Below, one piece after another: positions 25,729 through 35,370 of a stretch of 64,000 nt of DNA. The DNA is from Sphingobacteriaceae bacterium (GTDB taxonomy: Bacteria > Bacteroidota > Bacteroidia > B-17B0 > Aurantibacillaceae). The stretch spans positions 97,781 to 161,780 of the forward strand of contig CANGGP010000001.1 of assembly GCA_947453445.1 (NCBI GenBank), written 5' to 3'. A program made the position numbers and the translations under genes. Positions within the stretch are counted from its first letter, which is position 1; each line of letters opens with the position of its first letter. A model generated the notes under the pieces. The model did not search any database, was not told the DNA's origin, and was given only the letters and a program-made list of their open reading frames with translations.

Positions 25729-26202
25729 TTACAATAAACCGGCAGTATTCACACCATAACCGATGTCTTCCGGCAAATTGCTTTGTTTACTGGCTGCCAC
25801 AGCCAATTCATCGCAGCGGTTATTTTCTTTATTTGAAGCATGACCTTTTACCCAAATAAATTCATGCCACCTAAAATCATAAATCTTCAAAAACCGTTGC
25901 CATAAATCTACATTGGCTTTGTTCACAAATCCTTTCTTACGCCAACCTAAAATCCAGTTTTTGTTGATTGCATCTACCACATATTTACTGTCGGAATAAA
26001 TTTTCACCTTAATTTCGCGGTCTTTAATGCTTTCTAAAGCCACAATCACACCCATTAATTCCATGCGGTTGTTGGTGGTGTACTTAAAGCCTGCACTCAT
26101 TTCTTTGCGGTGCTTTTTATACAACATCACAATGCCATATCCGCCGGGTCCTGGATTTCCAGAGGCAGCACCGTCGGTGTATATTTCAATAAAGTCTTCC
26201 AA
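25729..26202 (-). CDS. rnhA: Ribonuclease HI
   Basis: RNase HI degrades RNA in RNA:DNA hybrids. The 157-residue protein has the catalytic acids Asp10 (YTDGAASGNPGPGG), Glu48 (NNRMELMG), Asp71 (YSDSKYVV) and Asp131, plus the metal-associated His121 in VKGHASNKENNRCDEL. The length is standard and no hybrid-binding N-terminal domain is present. The initiation codon is apparently TTG at 26202 (TTGGAAGACTTT); no in-frame ATG occurs close by and the TTG puts Asp10 at the canonical position. It is convergent with the GWxTD gene. Confidence 0.95.
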   Translation of the reverse strand: MEDFIEIYTDGAASGNPGPGGYGIVMLYKKHRKEMSAGFKYTTNNRMELMGVIVALESIKDREIKVKIYSDSKYVVDAINKNWILGWRKKGFVNKANVDLWQRFLKIYDFRWHEFIWVKGHASNKENNRCDELAVAASKQSNLPEDIGYGVNTAGLL

Positions 26203-26252
26203 AAGGGTGAATTAGGCTTGAAATATAGGTATTTCTTATATTTTGTGTAAAG

Positions 26253-26260
26253 TAATTTTG
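26253..26260 (+). promoter_or_regulatory. Promoter -7 element TAATTTTG for sucD
   Basis: A perfect TAnnTTTG element lies 30 bp upstream of the sucD ATG, giving a plausible leader of about 25 nt. A clear TTG at -33 was not found. Confidence 0.5.
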
Positions 26261-26290
26261 TGCCTATATTCGTGTTTCAAATTTATAGAT

Positions 26291-27175
26291 ATGTCGGTTT
26301 TAGTCAATAAAAATTCTAAAGTAATAGTGCAAGGTTTTACGGGTGGTGAAGGTACTTTTCACGCCACACAAATGATTGAATATGGAACAAATGTAGTAGG
26401 TGGTGTAACACCCGGAAAAGGTGGTACCACGCATTTGGATCGTCCTGTTTTTAATACCGTTGCCGAAGCTGTACAAAAAGCCGGCGCTGATGTGTCGATT
26501 ATTTTTGTACCGGCCGCTTTTGCTGCCGATGCCATTATGGAAGCCGCGGATGCGGGCATTAAAGTAATTGTTTGTATTACCGAAGGCATTCCTGTAAAGG
26601 ACATGATCTATGCCAAGGAATACATTAAAAATAAAGCTTGCCGTTTAATTGGTCCTAACTGCCCTGGCGTAATTACTGCCGGTGAAGCCAAAGTAGGCAT
26701 CATGCCCGGTTTTGTATTTAAAAAAGGAACTGTTGGTATCGTATCAAAGAGTGGTACATTAACGTATGAGGCAGCCGATCAAATTGCCAAAGCAGGTTTG
26801 GGCGTTACCACAGCCATTGGTATTGGTGGCGATCCAATTATTGGAACACCAACCAAAGAAGCGGTTGAGTTATTAATGAATGATCCTGAAACTGAAGCCA
26901 TCGTTATGATTGGTGAAATTGGTGGTAGTTACGAAGCTGAAGCAGCCCGTTGGATAAAAGCCAATGGCAACAAAAAACCTGTGGTAGGTTTTATCGCCGG
27001 TCAAACTGCGCCAAAAGGACGTACCATGGGTCACGCAGGTGCCATTGTTGGTGGTGCTGAAGATACAGCCCAAGCCAAAATGCAAATCATGCGCGAATGT
27101 GGTATTCACGTGTGTGAAAGTCCTGCCGAAATCGGCAAAACAATGGCCGGTATTTTAAAAGGTGTTAAAGCTTAA
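26291..27175 (+). CDS. sucD: Succinyl-CoA synthetase, alpha subunit
   Basis: This TCA-cycle subunit makes ATP or GTP from succinyl-CoA. The 294-residue protein has the CoA-binding opening [32 protein letters not shown], the loop [11 protein letters not shown] and the phosphorylated His248 in [10 protein letters not shown]. The ATG at 26291 is chosen because the longer frame adds 16 residues that are not part of the family. The beta subunit sucC is not in the window, so the two subunits are encoded apart. A strong terminator follows directly. Confidence 0.97.
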   Translation: MSVLVNKNSKVIVQGFTGGEGTFHATQMIEYGTNVVGGVTPGKGGTTHLDRPVFNTVAEAVQKAGADVSIIFVPAAFAADAIMEAADAGIKVIVCITEGIPVKDMIYAKEYIKNKACRLIGPNCPGVITAGEAKVGIMPGFVFKKGTVGIVSKSGTLTYEAADQIAKAGLGVTTAIGIGGDPIIGTPTKEAVELLMNDPETEAIVMIGEIGGSYEAEAARWIKANGNKKPVVGFIAGQTAPKGRTMGHAGAIVGGAEDTAQAKMQIMRECGIHVCESPAEIGKTMAGILKGVKA

Positions 27176-27195
27176 GCAATTCAATTTAAATTTTC

Positions 27196-27225
27196 AAAAG
27201 CGTCGATTATCGGCGCTTTTTTTTT
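27196..27225 (+). terminator. Intrinsic terminator after sucD
   Basis: The stem AAAGCGTCGAT/ATCGGCGCTTT (one G-U pair) is followed by a run of T starting within the 3' arm. It begins 21 bp after the sucD stop. Confidence 0.85.
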
Positions 27226-27359
27226 GACCTAATTTTAATTTCATTGTGTTAAGGCGTCGATGTTTTTTGCCTGTTACCGCGCCTACAAATTCTCACCAAA
27301 TGTGTGATTGATTCAATATTTTGTTTTTTTTATGTAAGTCAAGGCCCATCGTTTGCTTG

Positions 27360-27367
27360 TAGGTTTG
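27360..27367 (+). promoter_or_regulatory. Candidate -7 element TAGGTTTG
   Basis: A perfect TAnnTTTG match 28 bp upstream of the rubrerythrin gene. No TTG lies at the expected -33 distance. Confidence 0.4.
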
Positions 27368-27395
27368 TGCAAGTAAAAAATCAAAAAGCATTGTG

Positions 27396-28061
27396 ATGAA
27401 AAACCGCAGCAATTCAATTTATTTAAGCTTTTATCTCTTCAGTATTTTAATGCTTGGTGCTTGTAACAGTAAAAACAATGAAATAAAAACATCAAACAAA
27501 GACCAAATGAAAGCAGGAACCAAAACCATCGAAAACATGCAAGCCGCTTATAAAGGTGAAAAAACAGCAACCGCAAAATATGAAGCATTTTCTAACAAGG
27601 CAGAAGCGGAAGGGTATCATACAATCGCACTGCTTTACAATGCTGTTTCTGCTGCAGAAAGCATCCACGCCGCGAATCACAAACTGGTGATTGAAGATGC
27701 GGGTGAAACAGCAGCAGTCATTTTCCCTGAATTTAAAGTGCTTTCAACCAAAGAAAATTTATACAATGATATCAATGGCGAGGCTTATGAAGCCAAAACA
27801 ATGTACCCTGATTTTTTAAAAACGGCTGAAGCTGCCGATAATCAAATTGCCATATTAAGTCTTACTTATGCCATGAGGACTGAGTTAAAACATAAATATT
27901 TTTTCGAACAAGTGCTTGGCGATATCAATAGCAACACTTTAAACAGCATGCCTTCTAAATATTTTGTTTGTCCTGCGTGCGGTAATACTTATGCCTCAAA
28001 GGCGCCGAAGCATTGCGATTTTTCGCTTACCGACGGTTCATCTTTCATTGAATTTCAATAA
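27396..28061 (+). CDS. Rubrerythrin-like lipoprotein
   Basis: The 221-residue protein has a lipoprotein signal ending LGAC (Cys23). The middle is a ferritin-like four-helix domain with the diiron pattern KGEKTATAKYEAFSNKAE, SAAESIHAANH and RTELKHKYFFEQ. The C-terminus is a rubredoxin-like knuckle, FVCPACGNTYASKAPKHCDF; the second knuckle has only one Cys instead of CxxC. Rubrerythrins reduce peroxide, usually in the cytoplasm; export as a lipoprotein is unusual but seen in Bacteroidota. I choose ATG 27396 over the GTG three bases upstream. It is followed after 8 bp by a membrane protein that may supply electrons. Confidence 0.82.
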   Translation: MKNRSNSIYLSFYLFSILMLGACNSKNNEIKTSNKDQMKAGTKTIENMQAAYKGEKTATAKYEAFSNKAEAEGYHTIALLYNAVSAAESIHAANHKLVIEDAGETAAVIFPEFKVLSTKENLYNDINGEAYEAKTMYPDFLKTAEAADNQIAILSLTYAMRTELKHKYFFEQVLGDINSNTLNSMPSKYFVCPACGNTYASKAPKHCDFSLTDGSSFIEFQ

Positions 28062-28069
28062 CAATAACC

Positions 28070-28555
28070 ATGGATCAGGCGCACATACATTTATTAATCA
28101 CTCATCTTCCGCTTTTTGGTTCCATATTAGGTGCCCTTGTACTTTTTTACGGCATCAGCAAAAAGAGTGAAGAAACAAAATTGGCCGCTTATTACCTTTT
28201 TATTATTTCTGCAATTGGTGCTGGAATAGCCTATTTTACTGGTGAAGGAGCCGAAGAAGCTGTTGAAAATTTGCCGGGTGTAATAAAAAATTCAATTAAA
28301 GCACACGAAGATTTTGCTTTTTACGCCATCCTTTGCATGAGTTGCTTGGGCTTTATTTCTTTACTGGGTCTCATCTTAACCATTAAAAAATTACCTTTTA
28401 CCAATTCAATTTCATATTTGATTTTGGTGATTTCGCTTTTTAGCTTTTTAGCATCAGCGCGCACCGCATACCTTGGCGGACAAATAAGGCATTCTGAAAT
28501 CAACAATACTTTAAACCCGCCTATTGAATTAGAAAACCACAAGGACGTTGATTGA
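28070..28555 (+). CDS. Four-helix membrane protein with conserved His (DUF2231-like)
   Basis: The 161-residue protein has four transmembrane helices and opens with DQAHIHLLITHLPLFGSILG, a His-rich motif at the membrane edge. A further His sits in KAHEDFAFYA and another in GQIRHSEI. This resembles the DUF2231 type of small membrane proteins, possibly haem-b binding. It starts 8 bp after the rubrerythrin-like gene, so a joint role as membrane electron donor to the diiron protein is plausible but unproven. Confidence 0.7.
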   Translation: MDQAHIHLLITHLPLFGSILGALVLFYGISKKSEETKLAAYYLFIISAIGAGIAYFTGEGAEEAVENLPGVIKNSIKAHEDFAFYAILCMSCLGFISLLGLILTIKKLPFTNSISYLILVISLFSFLASARTAYLGGQIRHSEINNTLNPPIELENHKDVD

Positions 28556-28631
28556 AAAAATAAACGCTAAGAAGTAGAAACAGCGATGATAATTGAAAGT
28601 TTTTAATGATTAAAGATTGATTTAATCGGCA

Positions 28632-29030
28632 TTATTCATTCACCATCACCCTGTCGCTGCCATCAAAGCGAGGCGATTGTATGCTGATGACTTTTAATAC
28701 CGTATCGCCGATGCTCTTCACAGCATGTACCGTGTTCTTAGGAATAAATATCAAATCCCCTTTTTGTATTCTAAAACTTTTATCACCCAAACGCATTTCA
28801 CCAAGGCCTTGCAACACATATACCTGCTCACTGTGCCAAACATGTTTATGGGCTTTTACCTCTTTTGGAATAACAATGCAAAAACTATTGCTTAAACTGT
28901 CGCCGGCCAAGGCACGCACCAAATTGTTAGGTGAATTTATTTTTTGACCAATGGTGTCTAAATGAATAACCGTTTGCGATTTCACGCAAACGGTTAGTAT
29001 CATCAATAATATGACGAAGTTTTTTTTCAA
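28632..29030 (-). CDS. Secreted cupin-fold protein
   Basis: The 132-residue protein has a signal peptide (FVILLMILTVCVKSQ) and a single cupin barrel. The metal motif AHKHVWHSEQVYVLQGLGEM is followed by GDLIFIPKNTVHAV. The role of exported single-domain cupins is generally unknown; they may be enzymes or sugar binders. The start is TTG immediately after the TAA of the TMTC-like gene (TAATTG), and no ATG preserves the signal. It is translated as the second gene of that unit. It is convergent with the membrane gene. Confidence 0.85.
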   Translation of the reverse strand: MKKNFVILLMILTVCVKSQTVIHLDTIGQKINSPNNLVRALAGDSLSNSFCIVIPKEVKAHKHVWHSEQVYVLQGLGEMRLGDKSFRIQKGDLIFIPKNTVHAVKSIGDTVLKVISIQSPRFDGSDRVMVNE

Positions 29031-31529
29031 TTATCTTTTTTGTGTTTGAGGCGCAATGCTGCTTGGCGGCACCATGCCCAACATTACCGGTGTAATCATC
29101 GGCAATACTTTTTTCACCTCTGCATAATTTGGATTAATCTGCAAAGCCCTTTCCCAAGCACGTTTAGCCAATGCAAAACGCTGTGTGTTGAAGTAAGCAC
29201 CACCTAAATTGTACCATGCTTCGGCATCGTAAGGACTTAAAATCGTCCACTTGTTATAAGCAATTGCAGCCGAATCCATTCTTCCACGGCTAAATGCAGC
29301 GGCGCCACGACCTTTTAAGTCGTTTGAAAACACTTGGTAATAATTTCTTAAATACGGATTGTTTGGATACAAACGCTCTGCATTTTTCCAATAAAACAAG
29401 GCATCGAAATCGTTGCGTAATTTAAAGCTGGCCAAACCTAAATTCAAATAACCGTTTACGTAACGCGGATGCAATTCAACCGCATGTTTTAAGAATTTAA
29501 TCCCTTTGTTTAAAGCAGCAACACGGCGGTCGCTGGTATTAAATTCTTTTAAATCTTCAGGGGTAATTTTTAAAGTACCGTTGTAATCATTAAAACGTGT
29601 TGAATCCTGACCTGGCACTTGTTTGCCTGTAACCTCTTTGGTATCGGCTAAATCAACCCAACGTGCACCGGCATTACCCAATACCAATACCGAATGCGGC
29701 ATGGTTTTTACGTCTTTTAAAAACAAGGTCACATCGTTTTTCCAATCCCAATTTCTTTCCCACGTTTTGCAACCAAACAAGAAAGTAATTAATAAGGTAA
29801 TTCCCATCAAGGCCATTCTTCTGGCACCGAAATTCACATTTTCAAGTTTATCGAATCCTTTTAAAATCCAATAAGCCGCAAAAATACAGAAGCCGATAGA
29901 TGAGTGGAAAATCAAACGTTCACCCATGGTAGCACCAATGTCCATTAACACGTTACCAATCATCAAGGCAAAAATAATGTAGGTCATTAAGGCAAAACCT
30001 AAGATGTGTTTTTTCAAGGTTAATTTAATGGCGAAGTACACCATGCTTATATGTAATACAATTGACAATAAGAAATCCCAACTGGTGAAATGACGGTATT
30101 CAATGGTGGCATAAGAATAATCAGATGATAAGGTTTTAGGGAAGGCTTGTAACCACAAGTATTTTAATAATACAAATCCTTTGGTAGCAAAACGCTCTTC
30201 GCCATTGGCCAATAAATATGGATTGTTTAAGATTTCAGTATCAGGTACACCTGGTTTTAATTTCACGGCTACCAAACGCATTGCTAAATAAAACAACATT
30301 ACGAAGTAAAACCAAGCCATTAATTTATGGAAGTTGTTACGTTTGTTGGCACCCAAAATAAAAATACCTAATAGAATATAAATGAACGGGAAAATCCAAA
30401 ACGACTTAATTGGTTTGGCGCCCGGTAAGGCATGCATGTCAAAATCACGTTTTAAATACAACATCATGAAGGCACAGAACACAAAGGTTAATCCTACATA
30501 AAGTGTTGATTTAAATTCTTTGGTGTTGATAAATGTTTTTACATCAAAATCATTGTCGGTAAATACATATACAGCGATTGGAATTAAGAACAATAACATC
30601 ACAGCATATTCCTTCGACAATAGGGCCAGTAAGAAGAGGGCAGAGGCCCAGAATAAATCTTTCACTTTTTTCGTCTCTAAATATTTAAAGGAGTAGAAGA
30701 AAGTGAGTGAAACAAATATCAATGAGAAAATCTCATCACGACTTTTTACGTTCGCAATGGCTTCGGAGTGAATTGGGTGCATGGTAAACAACAAAGCGGC
30801 CAAAAAAGCCAAATCTTGGTTGGTTCTGAAAAAATAACGCGAAAACACCATGAACAATAACATACAGCCCAAAGCAAAGGTCCAGATGTTGTTAAAGTGA
30901 CGCACTTTAGCGCCGTATACCTGACAGTCAACTTCATTAAAAATACCATCAACATTTAAGTCTTCATCCCACTCGTTTTGAAAGTTTTTATTTAAATCCC
31001 AGCAATTGTAACATTCGTTGGGTTGGGCCTGACCATCACCGTTTACGTCCACAAAATCATTGTATTCGTAATTGGTTTCGGGTCTGCCGCAAGGACTGGT
31101 ATAATTCACCATCTCCTTATCCAGCACCCCATTGTGGTTCGAGTCTTCCACTTTCATGTACAAACCGGTGCGGTAATTACCGATAATTTGTTGTTCAACG
31201 GCAAAACTCACAACAGATAATGGACGGTAACGACCACCGGCTAATTGATCGGTAGCACACATACGACGGTAAAAACTTTCGTAAGCATCGCGCGTCATGA
31301 TGTCCTTAATCCCTCTAAAACCCTTAATTACGTGGTCGTTTTGGTGAATAATGATACCGTCATCCAAGGCATACTCGCCGTTAATCGAAGTAATATAAAA
31401 TACAAAACCCACGATACCAATAATAATCATGGCGAGTTTGTGGTTTAAAAAAGTAAAGTACTTAAATGTTTTACTTAGTTCAGGAAATGTAGGAGCCTTT
31501 AATGTTTGTGTTTTGTTGTTTTGTGCCAT
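29031..31529 (-). CDS. TMTC-like GT-C glycosyltransferase with TPRs and a Ca-loop insert
   Basis: The 832-residue protein has about ten transmembrane helices and C-terminal TPRs, the build of TMTC-type protein O-mannosyltransferases. Motifs include YALDDGIIIHQ (the DD pair at 56-57), RYRPLSVVSFAVE, TMHPIHSEAIANVKSRDEI and LLSKEYAVMLLFL. Residues about 129-201 form an extracytoplasmic insert with four DxNx[ND]G-like loops: D129-E139, D161-E172, D178-N185 and D190-D201, each like an EF-hand calcium loop. The TPRs (about 680-820) include YVNGYLNLGLASFKLRN. It probably transfers a sugar from a polyprenyl donor outside the membrane; acceptor unknown. A cupin gene follows directly. Confidence 0.8.
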   Translation of the reverse strand: MAQNNKTQTLKAPTFPELSKTFKYFTFLNHKLAMIIIGIVGFVFYITSINGEYALDDGIIIHQNDHVIKGFRGIKDIMTRDAYESFYRRMCATDQLAGGRYRPLSVVSFAVEQQIIGNYRTGLYMKVEDSNHNGVLDKEMVNYTSPCGRPETNYEYNDFVDVNGDGQAQPNECYNCWDLNKNFQNEWDEDLNVDGIFNEVDCQVYGAKVRHFNNIWTFALGCMLLFMVFSRYFFRTNQDLAFLAALLFTMHPIHSEAIANVKSRDEIFSLIFVSLTFFYSFKYLETKKVKDLFWASALFLLALLSKEYAVMLLFLIPIAVYVFTDNDFDVKTFINTKEFKSTLYVGLTFVFCAFMMLYLKRDFDMHALPGAKPIKSFWIFPFIYILLGIFILGANKRNNFHKLMAWFYFVMLFYLAMRLVAVKLKPGVPDTEILNNPYLLANGEERFATKGFVLLKYLWLQAFPKTLSSDYSYATIEYRHFTSWDFLLSIVLHISMVYFAIKLTLKKHILGFALMTYIIFALMIGNVLMDIGATMGERLIFHSSIGFCIFAAYWILKGFDKLENVNFGARRMALMGITLLITFLFGCKTWERNWDWKNDVTLFLKDVKTMPHSVLVLGNAGARWVDLADTKEVTGKQVPGQDSTRFNDYNGTLKITPEDLKEFNTSDRRVAALNKGIKFLKHAVELHPRYVNGYLNLGLASFKLRNDFDALFYWKNAERLYPNNPYLRNYYQVFSNDLKGRGAAAFSRGRMDSAAIAYNKWTILSPYDAEAWYNLGGAYFNTQRFALAKRAWERALQINPNYAEVKKVLPMITPVMLGMVPPSSIAPQTQKR

Positions 31530-31781
31530 AGTCTGTAAATATCTGCAAAATACAAATATAATGGCAAATTAATAATTCAAAGGACTTTTTTTACATGTTT
31601 TAACCCATTCAATGGGCTTGGCTGAGTGTGCAAAAGCCATTTTTTAACAAAACCATTTAAGGGCGATTTGAATAATTCGTTTTACTGATTCGTTTGTACA
31701 ATGCTTGTTCAGGCAGATAATATTTTGAGCCGGATACCTTAATTGGTGGTTATGCAGAATTTTGTTTAATTTGCTCATACT

Positions 31782-34700
31782 ATGCAAAAGCGCAGACTTT
31801 CCCAATCTTTCCTTTTTATTGGTTTGGCTGCCATGCTTTTGGCTTGGTTGATGAATGCAAATTATTCAAGCAATTTGCAACAAATTGCAGCAAACAGCGA
31901 AAAACAGTTCGAGAAACAAAACCTGGTTTGCAGCAAGCTACTCGATCAATTTATAAATGGTGAAGAAAAAGCAAATGAAGCTGTTTTTTTTGAGGCTTTT
32001 AAATCGAATGCAATTGCCATTTACGCTTTTCAAAAGGATTCCCTCATTTTTTGGAACAACGCCCGCCGCCCTTTTATCGATAGTTTGTTTTTAAGCAAGC
32101 AAACTTTTGGCACGCTTCAACAAAAAGACGGCCTTTATTTTTATGTGCGAAAAGCCAAAGGGAATCAAGTAGCTTATTGCCTTTGTTTGATACAAGCCCA
32201 TTTTGATATTCAAAACAATTATTTAAAAAATGATTTTCAAGAATGGACCGGCTTGCAAAAGGGCCTTAAAATAAGTGATACCGCAAAGTCTAATGTTTTT
32301 GTTCAGCTTCATCAAAAGACCTTATTCGCCCTCGAGTCGCAAGAAACTGTATTTTATTCTGCCGGCGCGGATAATTTTACAAGTCTTGTTTTTATACTCG
32401 GTTTTTGTTTGTTGCTTTTAGCAATCTTGATTTCTGTTTTTTATGAAACACCGAACCTGGCCTTAATTTTAAAAATTGCTGCAGTTATTGTTCTGCGATA
32501 TACCTTGTTGTATTTTAAGGCGCCTGCCTTTTTATACCGTACACAGCTTTTCGATTTGCATGTATTTGGAAACGGCCAATCTCTAATCAATGGCTACTTG
32601 GGCGATATTTTCCTTAATGCCGCCCTTTATTTATTCTTGGCACTGGTATTGCATTTTGTAGGGCGCAAATCTTACACGGTGTTGCGCCCTGTTTGGTTTG
32701 TATTGTTGCAATGTGTTTTCATGGCCCTGATGTTTTTTCAGTTTAATCTCAACTTAAAAAGTTTGGTGTGCAATTCAACACTCAGTTTCGATTTTATCAA
32801 CGTGTTTGCCAATAACTGGATTTTGCTCCCTGTTTTTGCTACATACACTGCCTATGTGATGACCTTGTTTGTATTGGCCTTGGGCTTGTGTCAGTCGGTT
32901 TTAAATTACAAAAATGCCTTGCTACTACTGGCTGCTGCATCTTTGGCCTTCGGTTTGTTGTATGCTTTGTTAATGCCGGGGACAAGTCTATTGGAAACAA
33001 TTTGGCTGTTATATTTTAATGTGATGCTGTATGTTGTATACCGCTATAGTCGCCAAAATAATTTGCTTGTTTTGGTGTTAAGCGTTTTACTGCTAACCTT
33101 CACGGCTTCCGGCATTCTCAACGGTCATATCCGACAAAATCGCCTTTTAGATTTGGAAGTGATGGCACAGCATTTAAGCGAAAACCGCGATGCGATTCTT
33201 GAAAGTGAATTTAACCTCCTTCCCGAAAAAATTAAAAGAGACGGGAATTTTATCAATCTGCTGAATGTGCTGCCCAGCTCCGAAAGCGAAGTCATTCAAA
33301 AACTGAAACAGGATTATTTTAGTGGCTACTTCGACCGTTACAACCTCGATTTTTCATTGTTCGATACCAACTGCAATCCTTTGTTGCCGGTAAAAAATCC
33401 AATGTTGCTAAACCAAGGTTATTTTGAAGATCAAATTCAACAATGCAAAGATTCATTGCAACATGCCTTGTACTTTTTTTCCAATCCCAGCATGCCTTCG
33501 CGTTACATCGCATACATTCCGCTTGTAAACAAACGTTTGTATGTGTTAATGGAACCCAAACAGTTTGAAGAAACAGGCAGCTTCCCCGATTTGCTCATTG
33601 ATCAATCATTACAAAAACAAAATAAATTAAACAATGTTTCCTTTGGTGTTTACCATGCCGGTATTTTAAGTAATCGTAACGGCGATTTTATTTACCCCGA
33701 TTTTTTCCGCGATTCTTTGTCGATGTTAAGCGCTAACAACAAATACGAACACCGTTATTACAGCAGCGAAGGCGATACCAAAGTGGTGATTTCGCAAGGA
33801 CTAAAAACATGGAAGTATTATTTCACCTTTAATTCTTATTTGTTGTTAATATCAGCTGTATTTATTTATCCGGCTTATTTATTGTATTTGCTTTGTTTTA
33901 CCTCGATGTTGATTGCTTCTTCATTAACACGCCGTATTCAAACCATTATCATTGTTTTACTATTAAGTTCCATGTCGGCTGTGGGCCTCATATCGGGCAG
34001 TTTGGTAATCAAACAATTTGAAGCCAAAAACCAAAAACAATTGTCTGAAAAAACCCAAATTATGTTGAGTGAACTAACGGGGCAGTTTAAAACCTCGCAA
34101 TTGTTTGATGTCGATGAGTACAATTTAATCAACCTTAAATTAAAGGAGTACGCCCGTTTATTTAATACACCCATCAGTATGTTTGATGGTGAAGCACGTT
34201 TGGTAAATACCAGCGAAAATAAATTGTACGATTTGGGATTGGCTTCTAAACTTGCAAACCCTGAGGCTTTTGGTAAATTAAAAAATGCTGATGCCGGTTC
34301 TTTGTGCATCAATGAAAAAGCGGGTAGTTTAGATTATATGAGCATGTACACCGCCATATTTGATCAGCAAAAACATTTAATAGGCATGATAAACCTGCCA
34401 TACTTCGCGCGTCAAAATGATTTAAGCAACGAGTTATCGGGTATTATTTCGGCATTGATTAATGTGTATGTGATTTTAATTGTGATCAGTATTTTGGCGG
34501 GATTAATTTTGTCGGGATACATCACCCGTCCGCTTCGCATCATACAACAGCAAATTGCAAAAATTAGTTTGGGCAAACAAAACGAAAAAATTGTTTGGAA
34601 CAGCAAAGATGAAATTGGAAAATTGGTTTTTGAATACAATCAAATGCTTTTAAAATTGGAAGAAAGTGCCAACCAATTGGCGCAGAGTGAGCGCGAAAGT

Positions 34701-35369
34701 GCTTGGCGCGAAATGGCCAAACAAGTGGCGCATGAAATTAAAAATCCTTTGACGCCCATGAAGTTAAATCTTCAATATTTGCAGCATCTTAAAAAAGGCA
34801 ATCCCAACGATTTTGCTGACAAATTTGAAAAAATAAGTTCGGGCATTATCGAACAAATCGATTCCTTGGCCACCATTGCCGGCGAGTTTAGCAACTTTGC
34901 TAAATTACCCGAAACCCAATTGCAAAATATTAATTTGGTGGAGATCATCAGTGCTGCCACGGCCTTGTTTAACAATCAATCTGCGAACTGTATCAGCACA
35001 GAAATTGATGCGGATAAAATTATGGTAAAAGGCGATCGCGACCAATGTTTGCGCGTGTTTAACAACATCCTCAAAAATGCTTTGCAAGCCGTTGAAGAAA
35101 TAAAAGAGCCAAAAATAAACATACGACTCGAGGCAACCGAACCGTTTATTATCATGGCTGTACATGATAACGGTTGTGGTATTGACGAGAGCCTAAAACC
35201 AAAACTATTTTCACCCAATTTTACAACCAAATCAAGCGGTTCGGGCCTGGGTTTGGCCATGGTAAAAAATTGTATGGAGGGATTTGGCGGCGAAGTTTAT
35301 TTTGAATCGGCTTTAAACCAAGGCAGTACATTTTACCTCAAATTTGTGCCAAGTGCTGCATCTGAATAA
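31782..35369 (+). CDS. Large multi-TM sensor histidine kinase (NtrY-like HAMP-HisKA)
   Basis: The 1195-residue kinase has an N-terminal helix and sensor segment, then many transmembrane helices (roughly 200-450), a further extracytoplasmic domain, and a second helical hairpin leading to a HAMP domain (YITRPLRIIQQQIAKIS). The kinase core shows the H-box VAHEIKNPLTPMKLNL with His984, the N-box ILKNALQAVEE, G1 DNGCGIDES and G2 GSGLGLAMVKN. The NPLTP H-box resembles NtrY/NtrB kinases. No response regulator is adjacent, so it is an orphan here. The alkB start follows 1 bp after its stop. The ligand is unknown. Confidence 0.9.
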   Translation: MQKRRLSQSFLFIGLAAMLLAWLMNANYSSNLQQIAANSEKQFEKQNLVCSKLLDQFINGEEKANEAVFFEAFKSNAIAIYAFQKDSLIFWNNARRPFIDSLFLSKQTFGTLQQKDGLYFYVRKAKGNQVAYCLCLIQAHFDIQNNYLKNDFQEWTGLQKGLKISDTAKSNVFVQLHQKTLFALESQETVFYSAGADNFTSLVFILGFCLLLLAILISVFYETPNLALILKIAAVIVLRYTLLYFKAPAFLYRTQLFDLHVFGNGQSLINGYLGDIFLNAALYLFLALVLHFVGRKSYTVLRPVWFVLLQCVFMALMFFQFNLNLKSLVCNSTLSFDFINVFANNWILLPVFATYTAYVMTLFVLALGLCQSVLNYKNALLLLAAASLAFGLLYALLMPGTSLLETIWLLYFNVMLYVVYRYSRQNNLLVLVLSVLLLTFTASGILNGHIRQNRLLDLEVMAQHLSENRDAILESEFNLLPEKIKRDGNFINLLNVLPSSESEVIQKLKQDYFSGYFDRYNLDFSLFDTNCNPLLPVKNPMLLNQGYFEDQIQQCKDSLQHALYFFSNPSMPSRYIAYIPLVNKRLYVLMEPKQFEETGSFPDLLIDQSLQKQNKLNNVSFGVYHAGILSNRNGDFIYPDFFRDSLSMLSANNKYEHRYYSSEGDTKVVISQGLKTWKYYFTFNSYLLLISAVFIYPAYLLYLLCFTSMLIASSLTRRIQTIIIVLLLSSMSAVGLISGSLVIKQFEAKNQKQLSEKTQIMLSELTGQFKTSQLFDVDEYNLINLKLKEYARLFNTPISMFDGEARLVNTSENKLYDLGLASKLANPEAFGKLKNADAGSLCINEKAGSLDYMSMYTAIFDQQKHLIGMINLPYFARQNDLSNELSGIISALINVYVILIVISILAGLILSGYITRPLRIIQQQIAKISLGKQNEKIVWNSKDEIGKLVFEYNQMLLKLEESANQLAQSERESAWREMAKQVAHEIKNPLTPMKLNLQYLQHLKKGNPNDFADKFEKISSGIIEQIDSLATIAGEFSNFAKLPETQLQNINLVEIISAATALFNNQSANCISTEIDADKIMVKGDRDQCLRVFNNILKNALQAVEEIKEPKINIRLEATEPFIIMAVHDNGCGIDESLKPKLFSPNFTTKSSGSGLGLAMVKNCMEGFGGEVYFESALNQGSTFYLKFVPSAASE

Positions 35370-35370
35370 C

